Below, one piece after another: positions 1 through 8,849 of a stretch of DNA of 64,000 bases (positions are counted from its first letter, which is position 1; each line of letters opens with the position of its first letter). Position numbers and translations under genes: made by a program. Origin of the DNA: an uncultured Cellvibrionales bacterium. GTDB lineage: Bacteria > Pseudomonadota > Gammaproteobacteria > Pseudomonadales > Porticoccaceae. The notes under the pieces are model-generated. The model saw nothing but the letters and a program-made list of their open reading frames with translations, ran no database searches and was not told the DNA's origin. Location: the NCBI GenBank assembly GCA_913031145.1, contig CAJWCO010000007.1:16061-80060 (forward strand), read 5' to 3'.

Positions 1-1
1 T

Positions 2-94
2 TACTATTTAGCGCACGACTCACAAGGTACGCGCTACTGGCTCTACTGGGAGTTACAGAGCCAGCGCTGGTTTATTCACGGATTATTTGCCTAA
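2..94 (+). CDS. imuB: 3' end of ImuB-like Y-family polymerase (partial, runs off the window start)
   Basis: Frame 2 is open from the first base and ends at TAA 92-94, giving 30 residues. The tail contains RYWLYWEL and ends RWFIHGLFA. From memory of the family, ImuB proteins end in a similar way, with an aromatic-rich strand (RxWLFR) and then RWFxHGLFA. ImuB is the catalytically inactive Y-family protein that links the beta clamp, ImuA and DnaE2 in SOS mutagenesis. Only the tail is visible, so the call rests on this signature and on dnaE2 lying in the same window. The next gene is convergent, 37 bases away. An alternative is a chance open frame, but the residues do not look random. Confidence 0.55.
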   Translation, partial: YYLAHDSQGTRYWLYWELQSQRWFIHGLFA

Positions 95-131
95 AGAAAG
101 AGTCTATCTTTAATAATCCATATTATAATAT

Positions 132-1661
132 CTATATAAACTTTTCTTTTAAAAGAAATTTTTGGACCTTTCCTGCTGGATTTCTAGGCAGTGCGTCAAT
201 ACAGTGTAAATGGGTGGGTAATTTATAACGCGCCAACTTTTCGCCTGCATAATCACGTAATGCGTCCAAGTTTAACGTCGCATCCGGTCGCAACACAGCC
301 ACCGCTGTTACCGCTTCACCCCATCTGCTATCGGGCAAACCAATCACCGCGACTTCAACAATATCGTCGTGACCATAAAGTACACTCTCAACCTCGGCGG
401 GATAGATATTTTCGCCGCCCGAAATCACCATATCTTTTAATCTATCGCATAAATAAAGGAATCCTTCGTCGTCCAAATAACCAATATCACCACTGTGAAA
501 CCATCCCATTGCGTCAATCGCTTCAGCTGTTGCATCGGGACGATTCCAATAGCCCTTCATAACATTCGGCCCTTTAATACACACTTCACCGCGCTCGCCT
601 GCTGGGACTGGCTGGTTTTCCGAATTGACTACCCGCAACTCGGTAAAAAGTGGCGTTTTACCCGCCGATCCGATCTTGGTCATGGCAAGATCACTTGACA
701 ATATACTGGCATACGGCGCTGTTTCTGTAAGACCATAGCCTTGACAAAATGTCACGCCGCGCGCTCCATAAGCTTCGATCAAAGGCTCTGGTACCGGTGC
801 TCCGCCCACAGTCACGGAAATTACGCTGCTCAAATCAGTTTTCCCGAACGCTTCGTGCTGAGACATCATCAAATACATAGTGGGAGCGCCAAACATCGTC
901 GAAACCCGATATTTTTCGATATCGGCTAACACCTGCCCCGGATCAAAATTACGGTGCAAAATCACTTGAACACCGCGAGCTAAAGACGGCAAAGTGGTGA
1001 CATTCAGGCCGCCAATATGAAATAACGGCGCACACGTCAATGTTGCGTCCTGCATATTGTTTTCACTAAATGCGACATTAACCGAGTTCCAAAATATATT
1101 TCCGTGCGAAAGCATCGCCCCTTTGGGCAAACCCGTAGTTCCTGATGTATACATAATGAACGCGACGTCGTCTGCCGACGCCGCGACTGCCGAAGCCAGT
1201 GGCTCAGTTGTTGTCATCAAGGGTTCCAGAGATTCCCAACCCGCGGCGGGAGATTCGACGGCAAGGTAGCGCCGACAATGCAAATTTTCGCGTTCTGATT
1301 CAATTAATGGCAGCAACGCGTCATCGGTAAATAGGACCTGAATACCCGCATCATTGGCGATAAAACGTGCTTCCGTTCCGGTAAGACGGAAATTAAGCGG
1401 CACAAAAATCGCGCCCAAACATCCGCATGCGTACAGCACTTCGAGAAATACCGGGTGGTTAAGGCCCATAAAACCAACTCGATCACCACAACAAACGCCG
1501 CCTTCCCTGAGGATTGCGGCAATTTTTAAGATCCGCGTAGCAAACTGCTGAAATGTCCATGTCTGGCCCTCGAAGGTTATTGCTGGACTTTCTGGCGTCA
1601 ATATCGCACGCTTTAAAATAGTCTGCCCAAGACCGATATCAACCGATTGCGTATGACTCAT
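132..1661 (-). CDS. AMP-forming acyl-CoA synthetase (FadD/ANL family)
   Basis: A 509-aa ANL-superfamily enzyme that activates a carboxylic acid with ATP to an acyl-adenylate and then to a CoA thioester. Visible motifs are the P-loop YTSGTTGLPKGAM near residue 170, GYGLTET near 310, the hinge-region GWFHSGDIGY near 400 and the C-terminal catalytic lysine in NPAGKVQKF near 500. Length is normal for short/medium-chain or fatty acyl-CoA ligases. The start has AGAGGG/GGAG just upstream. It stands alone, convergent with the preceding partial gene. The substrate cannot be read from sequence; a fatty acid is most likely. A methylmercaptopropionate ligase (DmdB) is possible because a DmdC-like dehydrogenase lies at 42 kb, but nothing here proves it. 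Confidence 0.88.
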   Translation of the reverse strand: MSHTQSVDIGLGQTILKRAILTPESPAITFEGQTWTFQQFATRILKIAAILREGGVCCGDRVGFMGLNHPVFLEVLYACGCLGAIFVPLNFRLTGTEARFIANDAGIQVLFTDDALLPLIESERENLHCRRYLAVESPAAGWESLEPLMTTTEPLASAVAASADDVAFIMYTSGTTGLPKGAMLSHGNIFWNSVNVAFSENNMQDATLTCAPLFHIGGLNVTTLPSLARGVQVILHRNFDPGQVLADIEKYRVSTMFGAPTMYLMMSQHEAFGKTDLSSVISVTVGGAPVPEPLIEAYGARGVTFCQGYGLTETAPYASILSSDLAMTKIGSAGKTPLFTELRVVNSENQPVPAGERGEVCIKGPNVMKGYWNRPDATAEAIDAMGWFHSGDIGYLDDEGFLYLCDRLKDMVISGGENIYPAEVESVLYGHDDIVEVAVIGLPDSRWGEAVTAVAVLRPDATLNLDALRDYAGEKLARYKLPTHLHCIDALPRNPAGKVQKFLLKEKFI

Positions 1662-2107
1662 AACTCCGATCCCTCTCTTTTGTACTCCGATTATTCGCTG
1701 TGACCGTGATGATGGGTGTTAAGACCCTAAGTCAACTGACGTCGCGTAAATTCGCACTTTTTGAACCGCGAGTCAATGGACATTACCGCTAAACTAACAG
1801 CACCTCAGCCATACAACTAGGACGTTCAAAAATTGGCATAGAACCTGCTTTACACCTTTTATGATTTAATAAGGCATTCCAGCGAATTCCTCTCGTTCGG
1901 GCTATACATCAACTTAAGTGACATGCGGATCTCGATCGACACAACAATCAGAACAGAAGACCTATTTAAATGCGCAGAAACAAAGCAGGTTGTATCGATG
2001 AGCTCGCTTGACACGCGTGCACGCCATCCAAACGGGCATGTCGCAAACACCATTGCCACTTGTTGGTGCGCTTTTGGCGTTAAAGCTGAGATAAAAGAGA
2101 CCAGATC
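1662..2107. other. 446-base intergenic region, no supported gene
   Basis: This separates the leftward acyl-CoA synthetase from the rightward glucosylglycerate operon, so it should hold both promoters. I see no clean -35/-10 pair with standard spacing. A 62-codon frame at 1923-2111 overlaps the start of the next gene by 4 bases, but its residues look non-biological and a minus-strand frame overlaps it. No strong hairpin or repeat was seen. Confidence 0.5.
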
Positions 2108-2992
2108 GTGACCCAAAAATACGAAACTCCCCCAAAATATTATTCCGACACCTCACCTCAGCTGTTGATCTTTACTGACATGGATGGCAGCTTGTTGGAT
2201 CATTTTGACTACAGCGCAGACCCCGCAATTCCTCTACTTCGAGCGCTGGAGTCGCAAGGAATTCCTGTTATTCCGGTAACCAGCAAGACAGCGAGCGAAG
2301 TCCTTAATTTGCGTACTTTACTGGCTAATGAGCACCCGTTTATCGTAGAAAATGGCGCCGCTGTGTGTGTACCACACGGATATTTTCAGAAAAAACCTAT
2401 TAACAGTGTGGAAAAAGATGGTTATCTACGCATAGAAAACACGTCTCCCCGAAGCCACTGGTTAACATTACTGGCACATGTAGGACGCCGATATCGCCAA
2501 GAGTACGACAACTTCCATGAAGTTTATAACCAGTTAGGCGCTTCGGGTATCAGCCAGCTCACCGGCCTCGACAGCCAACAGGCGGGGGCCGCAAACTGTC
2601 GTGAATACAGCGAACCGATTGCCTGGAGAGGTAGTCTCGAACGTCGTGCACAATTTATTAGAGAGTTAGAAACCCATGGCGCAACAGTCTTGCAAGGCGG
2701 ACGTTTTCTAAGCCTCAGTGGACCTTGCGATAAGGGACTCGCGGTTAATCAGTTAACAGACCTCTATCGAGCTGACTGCTGTCGAGCCACTCTGTCACTC
2801 GGCATTGGCGACAGTAACAATGATATTGCGATGTTAGATCGTACCGATTGGGCATTAATGATTCCCGCGGGCGAGCGTGCATTGCCCACCCTGCGACGCG
2901 CCACCCAAACGCTGGTCGGAGTTGGGGACGGTCCCGTTGGCTGGAATCAAGGGGTCCGGCGATGGCTCGAACTTATCAACTACACCCTTTAA
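2108..2992 (+). CDS. Glucosyl-/mannosyl-3-phosphoglycerate phosphatase, HAD-IIB
   Basis: A 294-aa HAD phosphatase of the MpgP/YedP type. Motif I is FTDMDGSLLD, with the nucleophile and acid aspartates at D24 and D26. The second-half signature is PCDKGLAVNQL, and motif IV is GIGDSNNDIAMLD near residue 233. It should remove phosphate from glucosyl-3-phosphoglycerate to give glucosylglycerate, because the next gene is the matching synthase and the third is a GH13_18 phosphorylase. Start is GTG at 2108. The gap to the synthase is 85 bases, so co-transcription is likely but not proven. The family name 'mannosyl' comes from archaeal homologues; here the glucosyl version is inferred from the neighbours. 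Confidence 0.85.
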   Translation: MTQKYETPPKYYSDTSPQLLIFTDMDGSLLDHFDYSADPAIPLLRALESQGIPVIPVTSKTASEVLNLRTLLANEHPFIVENGAAVCVPHGYFQKKPINSVEKDGYLRIENTSPRSHWLTLLAHVGRRYRQEYDNFHEVYNQLGASGISQLTGLDSQQAGAANCREYSEPIAWRGSLERRAQFIRELETHGATVLQGGRFLSLSGPCDKGLAVNQLTDLYRADCCRATLSLGIGDSNNDIAMLDRTDWALMIPAGERALPTLRRATQTLVGVGDGPVGWNQGVRRWLELINYTL

Positions 2993-3077
2993 ATATAATG
3001 CACTCAAGGTTTATTAATCCATTAAATCAAGTCGTTTAAAAGCGCTCGTTGACTCACTAGAATAAGGAATTGAAGTT

Positions 3078-4304
3078 ATGGCTGATTTTTTTCAAAATGG
3101 AATTATCACAACACTTCACAATCTAAACAGCAGACCCGTGGCAGAATTAGAGCGCGAGTTACTGGGTTTTTCAAAAAAGCGGCCATTGGGACTCATTCTG
3201 CCATCGCTGTTCTCTGAACTTCAGGGAGATGCCCTACCGGCGATTGTTTCGCAATTGTCTGCAGTACCTTACCTGAACGAAATCGTGATTGGTTTAGATC
3301 GCGCAAACGAACAAGATTTTCGACATGCGTTGACATTTTTCGACCGACTTCCGCAACGTCATCGAGTGCTGTGGAATGATGGCCCGCGACTGAAGGCAAT
3401 TGACGCGCAACTGGTCGCTCTTGATCTCGCTCCCAAGGAACTTGGCAAAGGACGCAACGTTTGGTACTGCATGGGCTATACCTTGGCTTCTGGGCAAACA
3501 GAGTCTGTTGCGTTACACGATTGCGACATCACTACGTATGACCGCTCAATGTTGGCTAAACTCATTTATCCGGTCGCTAACCCCGCATTTAACTACGAAT
3601 TTTGCAAAGGCTATTACGCGCGAACTGCGGGTGGGAAAATGCACGGCAGAGCCTGCCGATTACTAGTCACACCGCTGCTGACGGCGCTCAAGAAAAGCCT
3701 CGGGCAAATGGATTATCTCGATTACATGAGCAGTTTTCGCTATGCATTAGCGGGGGAATTCTCTTTTCGTAAGGACGTGCTCAATGACATACGCATCCCC
3801 AGTGACTGGGGGCTTGAAATCGGCGTGTTGTCTGAAATGTACAGAAATTATGCCAACAATCGACTGTGTCAAGTCGATATTGCCGACACCTATGACCACA
3901 AACATCAGGCTTTATCTGTGGATGACGAGCGCGGGGGGCTGTCGAAGATGTCCATTGATATCTCCAAAGCCTTGTTTCGCAAACTCGCAACGCGAGGGGT
4001 GGTATTCAATGGAGGCACCTTCCGCTCACTCAAAGCAACCTATTATAGAATTGCATTAGACGCCATAGAAAACTCGCACAACAATGCTATAATGAACGGC
4101 CTAAAACTAGACATTCATAGCGAAGAAAAAGCGGTCGAACTGTTTGCAGAAAACATTATCAAAGCCGGCGAAGCTTTCTTGGAACGCCCAAGTGAACGTC
4201 CATTTATCCCTAGTTGGAATCGCGTAATAAGCGCCATACCCGATATCTTTGAGCAACTCGTTGCAGCCGTGGATGCCGACAATAAAGAATTCATGAGTGG
4301 TTAG
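3078..4304 (+). CDS. gpgS: Glucosyl-3-phosphoglycerate synthase (GT81)
   Basis: A 408-aa cytoplasmic glycosyltransferase with a GT-A fold. It would transfer glucose from an NDP-glucose to 3-phosphoglycerate, the first step of glucosylglycerate synthesis. Seen in the sequence: an N-terminal Rossmann-like part with LILPSLFSEL and EIVIGLDRA, a metal-binding DxD equivalent in ALHDCDITTYDRSML near residue 149, GKGRNVW before it, and DWGLEIGVLSEM in the acceptor half. An AAGGAA ribosome site precedes the ATG by a normal distance. Length agrees with bacterial GpgS. The phosphatase lies upstream and the phosphorylase follows after one base. Glucosylglycerate is a known compatible solute in marine bacteria, often used under salt stress with low nitrogen. 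Confidence 0.85.
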   Translation: MADFFQNGIITTLHNLNSRPVAELERELLGFSKKRPLGLILPSLFSELQGDALPAIVSQLSAVPYLNEIVIGLDRANEQDFRHALTFFDRLPQRHRVLWNDGPRLKAIDAQLVALDLAPKELGKGRNVWYCMGYTLASGQTESVALHDCDITTYDRSMLAKLIYPVANPAFNYEFCKGYYARTAGGKMHGRACRLLVTPLLTALKKSLGQMDYLDYMSSFRYALAGEFSFRKDVLNDIRIPSDWGLEIGVLSEMYRNYANNRLCQVDIADTYDHKHQALSVDDERGGLSKMSIDISKALFRKLATRGVVFNGGTFRSLKATYYRIALDAIENSHNNAIMNGLKLDIHSEEKAVELFAENIIKAGEAFLERPSERPFIPSWNRVISAIPDIFEQLVAAVDADNKEFMSG

Positions 4305-4305
4305 A

Positions 4306-6063
4306 ATGACATCGCCTGCCGCAAGTATCCTACAACAGCGCCTTACCGAACAGTTGGGTTCCGTGTATCACGCATTGACAGCGGTGGAGTTAACTCAACT
4401 CGTCGCGGAGTTAATGACCATCGCAGGCATTAGCGACCTTGAAGAATTACCACAGCCTTATACAAATCACTGGGACCAACGCGATGCTGTAGTGATCACT
4501 TATGGCGATAGTATTTTACAATCTGATCACAAACCTTTAACGACACTCAAAAACTTCCTCGATCGCTATTTAAAAAATGTCATCAATACTGTCCACATAC
4601 TGCCTTTTTATCCCTTTACGTCAGATGATGGATTCTCAGTCTTGGACTACTCATGCGTGAATGAGTCACTCGGTGACTGGACAGACATTACCAACATTGC
4701 CGAGGATTATCGGCTCATGGCCGATCTTGTGATCAACCACTGCTCGGCGCGCAGTCGCTGGTTTCAAAACTTTCTTGCTGGACGCAACCCAGGTGACGAT
4801 TATTTTGTTGTGGCCGATCCCACCATTGATCTGAGTGCAGTGACCCGCCCGCGCGCTGACCCCCTACTTCGCCCCGTTGACACGGCGAGTGGTATCCAAC
4901 ATGTGTGGTGTACTTTTAGCCATGATCAAGTCGATCTGAATTTTGCTAACCCGCAAGTATTAAAGCAATTTGTCGATATCATCAAGCAGTATCTCGACAA
5001 TGGCGTGAGGATTTTTCGGCTCGACGCCATTGCCTATTTGTGGAAAGAAATCGGCACTAACTGTGTGAATTTAGACCAAACGCATACGCTGGTTAGGGTA
5101 TTGCGGTCGCTCATCGAATGCGCTCAGTCTGACGCTGTCGTCATTACCGAAACTAACATTCCCAACCGTGAAAACATTGCATACTTTGGTAACGCCAATG
5201 AGGCGCACTGGGTTTACAATTTTTCGCTGCCTCCACTTCTCATCAACACATTACTGACGGGCGATTGTGGGTATTTGAAACAATGGATAATGAGCATGCC
5301 GCCAGCACGCGCCGGCACCGCCTATTTCAACTTTATTGCCTCGCATGACGGGATCGGGTTGCGGCCCGCAGAGGGCTTGTTGAGTGATGATGAAATTACC
5401 CGCCTCATTGAGAGAATGCAATCGTTCGGTGGACGCGTGTCATGGCGCGTGCAATCGGATGGCTCGCGTAAAGCCTATGAAATAAATATTTCTTTGAGCG
5501 ACGCCCTACAAGGTTCGATAGAGGGTTCAGATCACTATGGAGTGCCTCGCTTTTTATGTGCGCATGCAGTTATGCTGGGACTTGAGGGCGTACCTGCGTT
5601 GTATGTCCACAGCCTGCTGGGCACACGCAATGATTACCAAAGGCTTGAAAACAGTGGCCATAATCGCGCCATAAATCGACATCAATGGCAGCTTGACGAA
5701 CTCTGTAACCGCCTCGATCAGAAGACTTCGCACGAAGCTGCCATTCACGATGGTCTTGTTAGACTGCTCACTATCCGTCGCCAGCAAAAAGCCTTCCACC
5801 CCAATGCAACGCAATTTACGTTGCACCTAGGCAGTCAACTGTTCGGCTATTGGCGCCAAAGTATCGACCGCGAGCAAAGTATTTTCTGCGTCAGCAATAT
5901 TGCCAAATCAACTCAGCGCCTAGCGCTTTCTGATCTGAATTTGATCGACAATCAGAGCTGGCATGATCTGATCAGCGGCATGAACTGCAGCCGGCGTGAC
6001 ATGATTTTAACCATGGCGCCCTATCAGACCGTCTGGATCAGTAATCTTATTGAACCCGCATAG
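4306..6063 (+). CDS. GH13_18 sugar phosphorylase, probably glucosylglycerate phosphorylase
   Basis: A 585-aa alpha-amylase-superfamily phosphorylase related to sucrose phosphorylase. The catalytic triad is visible: nucleophile Asp in RIFRLDAIAY near 238, acid/base Glu in VITETNIPN near 281 and the third Asp in ASHDGIG near 345. The stretch SLLGTRNDY and the ending of the barrel fit subfamily 18. Reaction: glucoside plus phosphate to glucose 1-phosphate plus aglycone. Glucosylglycerate is the likely substrate because the gene follows gpgS and its phosphatase; sucrose is the main alternative. I chose ATG 4306, one base after the gpgS stop. A GTG at 4297 would overlap gpgS by 8 bases and add three residues. 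Tight spacing supports translational coupling. Confidence 0.82.
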   Translation: MTSPAASILQQRLTEQLGSVYHALTAVELTQLVAELMTIAGISDLEELPQPYTNHWDQRDAVVITYGDSILQSDHKPLTTLKNFLDRYLKNVINTVHILPFYPFTSDDGFSVLDYSCVNESLGDWTDITNIAEDYRLMADLVINHCSARSRWFQNFLAGRNPGDDYFVVADPTIDLSAVTRPRADPLLRPVDTASGIQHVWCTFSHDQVDLNFANPQVLKQFVDIIKQYLDNGVRIFRLDAIAYLWKEIGTNCVNLDQTHTLVRVLRSLIECAQSDAVVITETNIPNRENIAYFGNANEAHWVYNFSLPPLLINTLLTGDCGYLKQWIMSMPPARAGTAYFNFIASHDGIGLRPAEGLLSDDEITRLIERMQSFGGRVSWRVQSDGSRKAYEINISLSDALQGSIEGSDHYGVPRFLCAHAVMLGLEGVPALYVHSLLGTRNDYQRLENSGHNRAINRHQWQLDELCNRLDQKTSHEAAIHDGLVRLLTIRRQQKAFHPNATQFTLHLGSQLFGYWRQSIDREQSIFCVSNIAKSTQRLALSDLNLIDNQSWHDLISGMNCSRRDMILTMAPYQTVWISNLIEPA

Positions 6064-6149
6064 TCTGTCGGTTTTTTCAGCCAACAAATCCTTTTTCCGC
6101 CCGCAGGCTTATTCACAAATGGAATAAGCTAGATCATTTTTAAAGAGTC

Positions 6150-6179
6150 AAGTGCTAGCCACACACACAAAAGTGCTAG
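6150..6179 (+). repeat. Two direct AAGTGCTAG repeats, 21-base period, upstream of metY
   Basis: The 9-mer AAGTGCTAG occurs at 6150-6158 and 6171-6179, so the copies sit on the same DNA face, two helical turns apart. They lie 75-100 bases before metY, where an activator could bind. No regulator known to me has this exact site; the function is open. Confidence 0.4.
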
Positions 6180-6252
6180 ATAATGTGCAGAAGCGGGGAT
6201 TTATATCAATCGTTTAGCTTCTTTTGATACTCACAATTAGGACACACTGACT

Positions 6253-7521
6253 ATGAAATTTGAAACGCAGGCTCTCCACGCTGGCTTTAATGATGACCCA
6301 GCGACCAATGCAGTCGCCGTACCTATTTATCAAACCACGTCTTACAGCTTTCGTGACACTCAGCACGGTGCAGATCTGTTTAACCTAGCAGAAGCTGGGA
6401 ATATTTACTCGCGCATAATGAACCCAACCTGTGATGTTTTAGAGCAACGCATGGCGGCGGCGGAAGGCGGTGCTGCTTCATTATGTCTGGCCTCAGGCAT
6501 GGCAGCGATTACAGCATCGATACAGACCCTATGCCGCGCCGGAGACAACTTTGTTAGCGTAAGCCAGCTTTACGGGGGTACTTACAACTTATTCGCACAT
6601 ACCATGCCGTTACAAGGAATTGATGTGCGCATGGCCTCGGGCGATGATGTCGAAGGTCTGGAGGCGCTCATTGACGACAACACAAAAGCGGTGTTCTGCG
6701 AGTCAATTGGCAACCCCGCAGGCAATATTGTTGACATTTCCGCTTTGGCAAATATGGCGCATCGGCATGGCGTGCCATTGCTAGTGGACAACACCGTCGC
6801 GACACCGTATTTTTGCCGACCTATCGAGCAAGGTGCTGATATCGTTATTCATTCTTTGACAAAATACATTGGCGGTCACGGCACAACGATCGGTGGTGTT
6901 ATCGTAGATTCTGGAACATTTCCATGGAAAGACAACCCGCGTTTTGCACAATTTAATACGCCTGATCCGTCCTATCACGGGGTCGTCTATGCGGATGCGT
7001 TTGATGCTCCATTTATCGGCCGAGCTCGCGTTGTACCGCTGCGTAACATGGGCGCAGCCCTGTCGCCTTTTAATGCCTTCATGATTTTGCAGGGTCTGGA
7101 GACGCTAGCACTTCGCATGGACCGGCACGCGGAGAACGCACTGACGGTCGCAACCTTTTTAGACAAGCATGAACAAGTCCGTTGGGTAAATTATGCAGGA
7201 CTCTCATCAGACAAATACCATGCTTTGGCACAGCAAGTGACCGCTGGAAAGCCTTCCTCAATAATCAGCTTTGGAATTTCTGGCGGCGAAGTAGCGGGCG
7301 GAAAATTCATTGATGCGTTACAAATGATAAAACGCCTTGTCAATATCGGTGATGCCAAGACACTGGCGTGCCACCCTGCTAGCACTACGCACCGACAGTT
7401 AAACGAAGAAGAGCGGCAACGCGCAGGCGTCAGCCTAGATCTAGTCAGGCTGTCCGTGGGTATTGAGCATGTTGACGATATTATTGCAGATATTCAGCAG
7501 GCGCTCGATGCTGCCCGCTAA
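6253..7521 (+). CDS. metY: O-acetylhomoserine sulfhydrylase (PLP)
   Basis: A 422-aa Cys/Met-metabolism PLP enzyme. It forms homocysteine from O-acetylhomoserine and sulfide (or methionine from methanethiol), the direct sulfhydrylation route. The N-terminus MKFETQALHAGF and NIYSRIMNPT are typical of the MetY branch. The PLP lysine is in SLTKYIGGHGT near residue 203, followed by GGVIVDSG. C-terminal LACHPASTTH and VRLSVGIEH carry the substrate-binding Arg. Length fits MetY rather than MetB/MetC (about 380-400). It is monocistronic, with direct repeats and a TATCAA/TTGATA inverted repeat upstream. Together with the damaged metH at 38 kb this makes methionine supply in this strain worth checking. 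Confidence 0.92.
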   Translation: MKFETQALHAGFNDDPATNAVAVPIYQTTSYSFRDTQHGADLFNLAEAGNIYSRIMNPTCDVLEQRMAAAEGGAASLCLASGMAAITASIQTLCRAGDNFVSVSQLYGGTYNLFAHTMPLQGIDVRMASGDDVEGLEALIDDNTKAVFCESIGNPAGNIVDISALANMAHRHGVPLLVDNTVATPYFCRPIEQGADIVIHSLTKYIGGHGTTIGGVIVDSGTFPWKDNPRFAQFNTPDPSYHGVVYADAFDAPFIGRARVVPLRNMGAALSPFNAFMILQGLETLALRMDRHAENALTVATFLDKHEQVRWVNYAGLSSDKYHALAQQVTAGKPSSIISFGISGGEVAGGKFIDALQMIKRLVNIGDAKTLACHPASTTHRQLNEEERQRAGVSLDLVRLSVGIEHVDDIIADIQQALDAAR

Positions 7522-7556
7522 ACGTCTGCGGGGAGTGCTTCGCGCCCCATCAAAAC

Positions 7557-7627
7557 GGCATGCGGATTAGCGCATGCCCTTGTCACGGTTAACCTTGGGT
7601 GCCCTTCATCGGTCACCCAAGGGCACC
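7557..7627 (+). other. Structured intergenic segment: hairpin plus two mutually exclusive helices
   Basis: Just after metY there is a perfect 8-bp hairpin, GGCATGCG (7557-7564) with CGCATGCC (7571-7578), loop GATTAG. Next, CCTTGGGTG (7593-7601) can pair with CACCCAAGG (7614-7622), while the overlapping GGTGCCCTT (7598-7606) can pair with AAGGGCACC (7619-7627). The last two helices share bases and exclude each other. A short T run (GGTTTTT, near 7630) follows. This could be a metY terminator with alternative folds, or a small structured RNA. Confidence 0.45.
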
Positions 7628-7735
7628 GCGGTTTTTGCTAACCTAGTGATTCATGTTCGGCTTGATTTCGCACGATCAAAAGGTCATCATCAATTCTTTT
7701 GATATTCACTTGTCGGCCCTGATCGCAAAAGTGCT

Positions 7736-8716
7736 ATGAAAAAGTCTCTCGTGCAATGGTTTTTCGTGGCCTCGTGTCTTTGCGTATTTCTGGTAGCTTT
7801 TACCTTTTTTTGGGCGTCTTCTGCGCCTTGGTCAAATTCTGAAAAAAATCGAGTTATCAGGTTTCAATACCCAAGCACAAAGACTGCAGACGGAATTTAT
7901 AGCGTGCTCACGTATAACTTAGGTTACTTGAGTGGCCACAAGAATAATCGTGCTTTGGTGCTCAAAGAAACGGACCACAGTCGTCACATGACGCACGTCA
8001 AAGCGGTCCTTGCTGACTTACAACCCGATATCCTAGCCTTCCAAGAAATCGATTATTTGGCGCAACGGTCTTTTGATGTTAATCAACAAAACAGTCTGGC
8101 AAAACTTGGATACAACGCCGTTGCGCAAGCCGTTAACTGGAATATCAACTACGTTCCCTTCCCTTTTGGACCGCCTTCGGTCAACTTTGGGCGCGTTGTT
8201 TCGGGGCAGTCGATACTGAGTAAATACCCAATAACCGGTCATGATCCGGTGGTCTTGGCGCGTGTAAAAAATACCCCGTTTTATCGTGATGCGTTCTATC
8301 TAGACCGGCTTGCGCAGGTCGCCATTATAGAACTCGACACTCGCGCAATTGCCATTATTAATGTCCATCTCGAGTCGTATGACCGATCCACCCGTGCGAT
8401 TCACTTTGAACAGGTCATCGATCTGTATCAGAAGTACTCTAAAAAATACGCAACGCTACTGTTGGGGGACTTTAACAGCGACCCTCGGAACCCCAACGCC
8501 CTCGTCGAGCAACTGCTGCAGACGCCATCACTGGGCAATGCGGCTTTTAACCGAGAAAATATCCGAGCCACGTATCCATCACGTCGGCCAAACGAGCGCA
8601 TTGATTACATTTTTTACGATCAAAAGCAGATCTTAGAGCTGAGCGCGCGAGTCGTCGAAGAGATGGAGTTCGCGTCAGATCATCTTCCAGTCTTGCTCAC
8701 ATTTACTTTCAAATAA
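7736..8716 (+). CDS. Membrane-anchored endonuclease/exonuclease/phosphatase (EEP) family protein
   Basis: A 326-aa protein with one N-terminal hydrophobic segment (residues 8-30, a signal anchor or signal peptide) followed by an EEP domain. Catalytic landmarks are present: ILAFQEID (metal-binding Glu), INVHLES, LLGDFNSD near 244 and the closing SDHLPV near 314. The family hydrolyses phosphodiester bonds in DNA, RNA, sphingomyelin or phosphoinositides. An exported copy like this one most often suggests an extracytoplasmic nuclease or phosphodiesterase, but the substrate is not decided. It is a stand-alone gene. An ATCAA-N5-TTGAT inverted repeat lies 33 bases upstream of the start. Confidence 0.8.
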   Translation: MKKSLVQWFFVASCLCVFLVAFTFFWASSAPWSNSEKNRVIRFQYPSTKTADGIYSVLTYNLGYLSGHKNNRALVLKETDHSRHMTHVKAVLADLQPDILAFQEIDYLAQRSFDVNQQNSLAKLGYNAVAQAVNWNINYVPFPFGPPSVNFGRVVSGQSILSKYPITGHDPVVLARVKNTPFYRDAFYLDRLAQVAIIELDTRAIAIINVHLESYDRSTRAIHFEQVIDLYQKYSKKYATLLLGDFNSDPRNPNALVEQLLQTPSLGNAAFNRENIRATYPSRRPNERIDYIFYDQKQILELSARVVEEMEFASDHLPVLLTFTFK

Positions 8717-8849
8717 ACGAGCGGAACTGGGCGCGTTAACAGGGTAAGCGAAACATTCATGTATTGGACAGACGCAATGGACAGATACTGCGTCGTTTCA
8801 TGTTCATGCTAACATAGGTTCTGAGTTTACCGCAGATCGAGAGGGCTCA

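Noticed and set aside
1923..2111. 62-codon frame overlapping the phosphatase start by 4 bases
   Set aside because: No ribosome site, residues not protein-like, and a minus-strand frame overlaps it.
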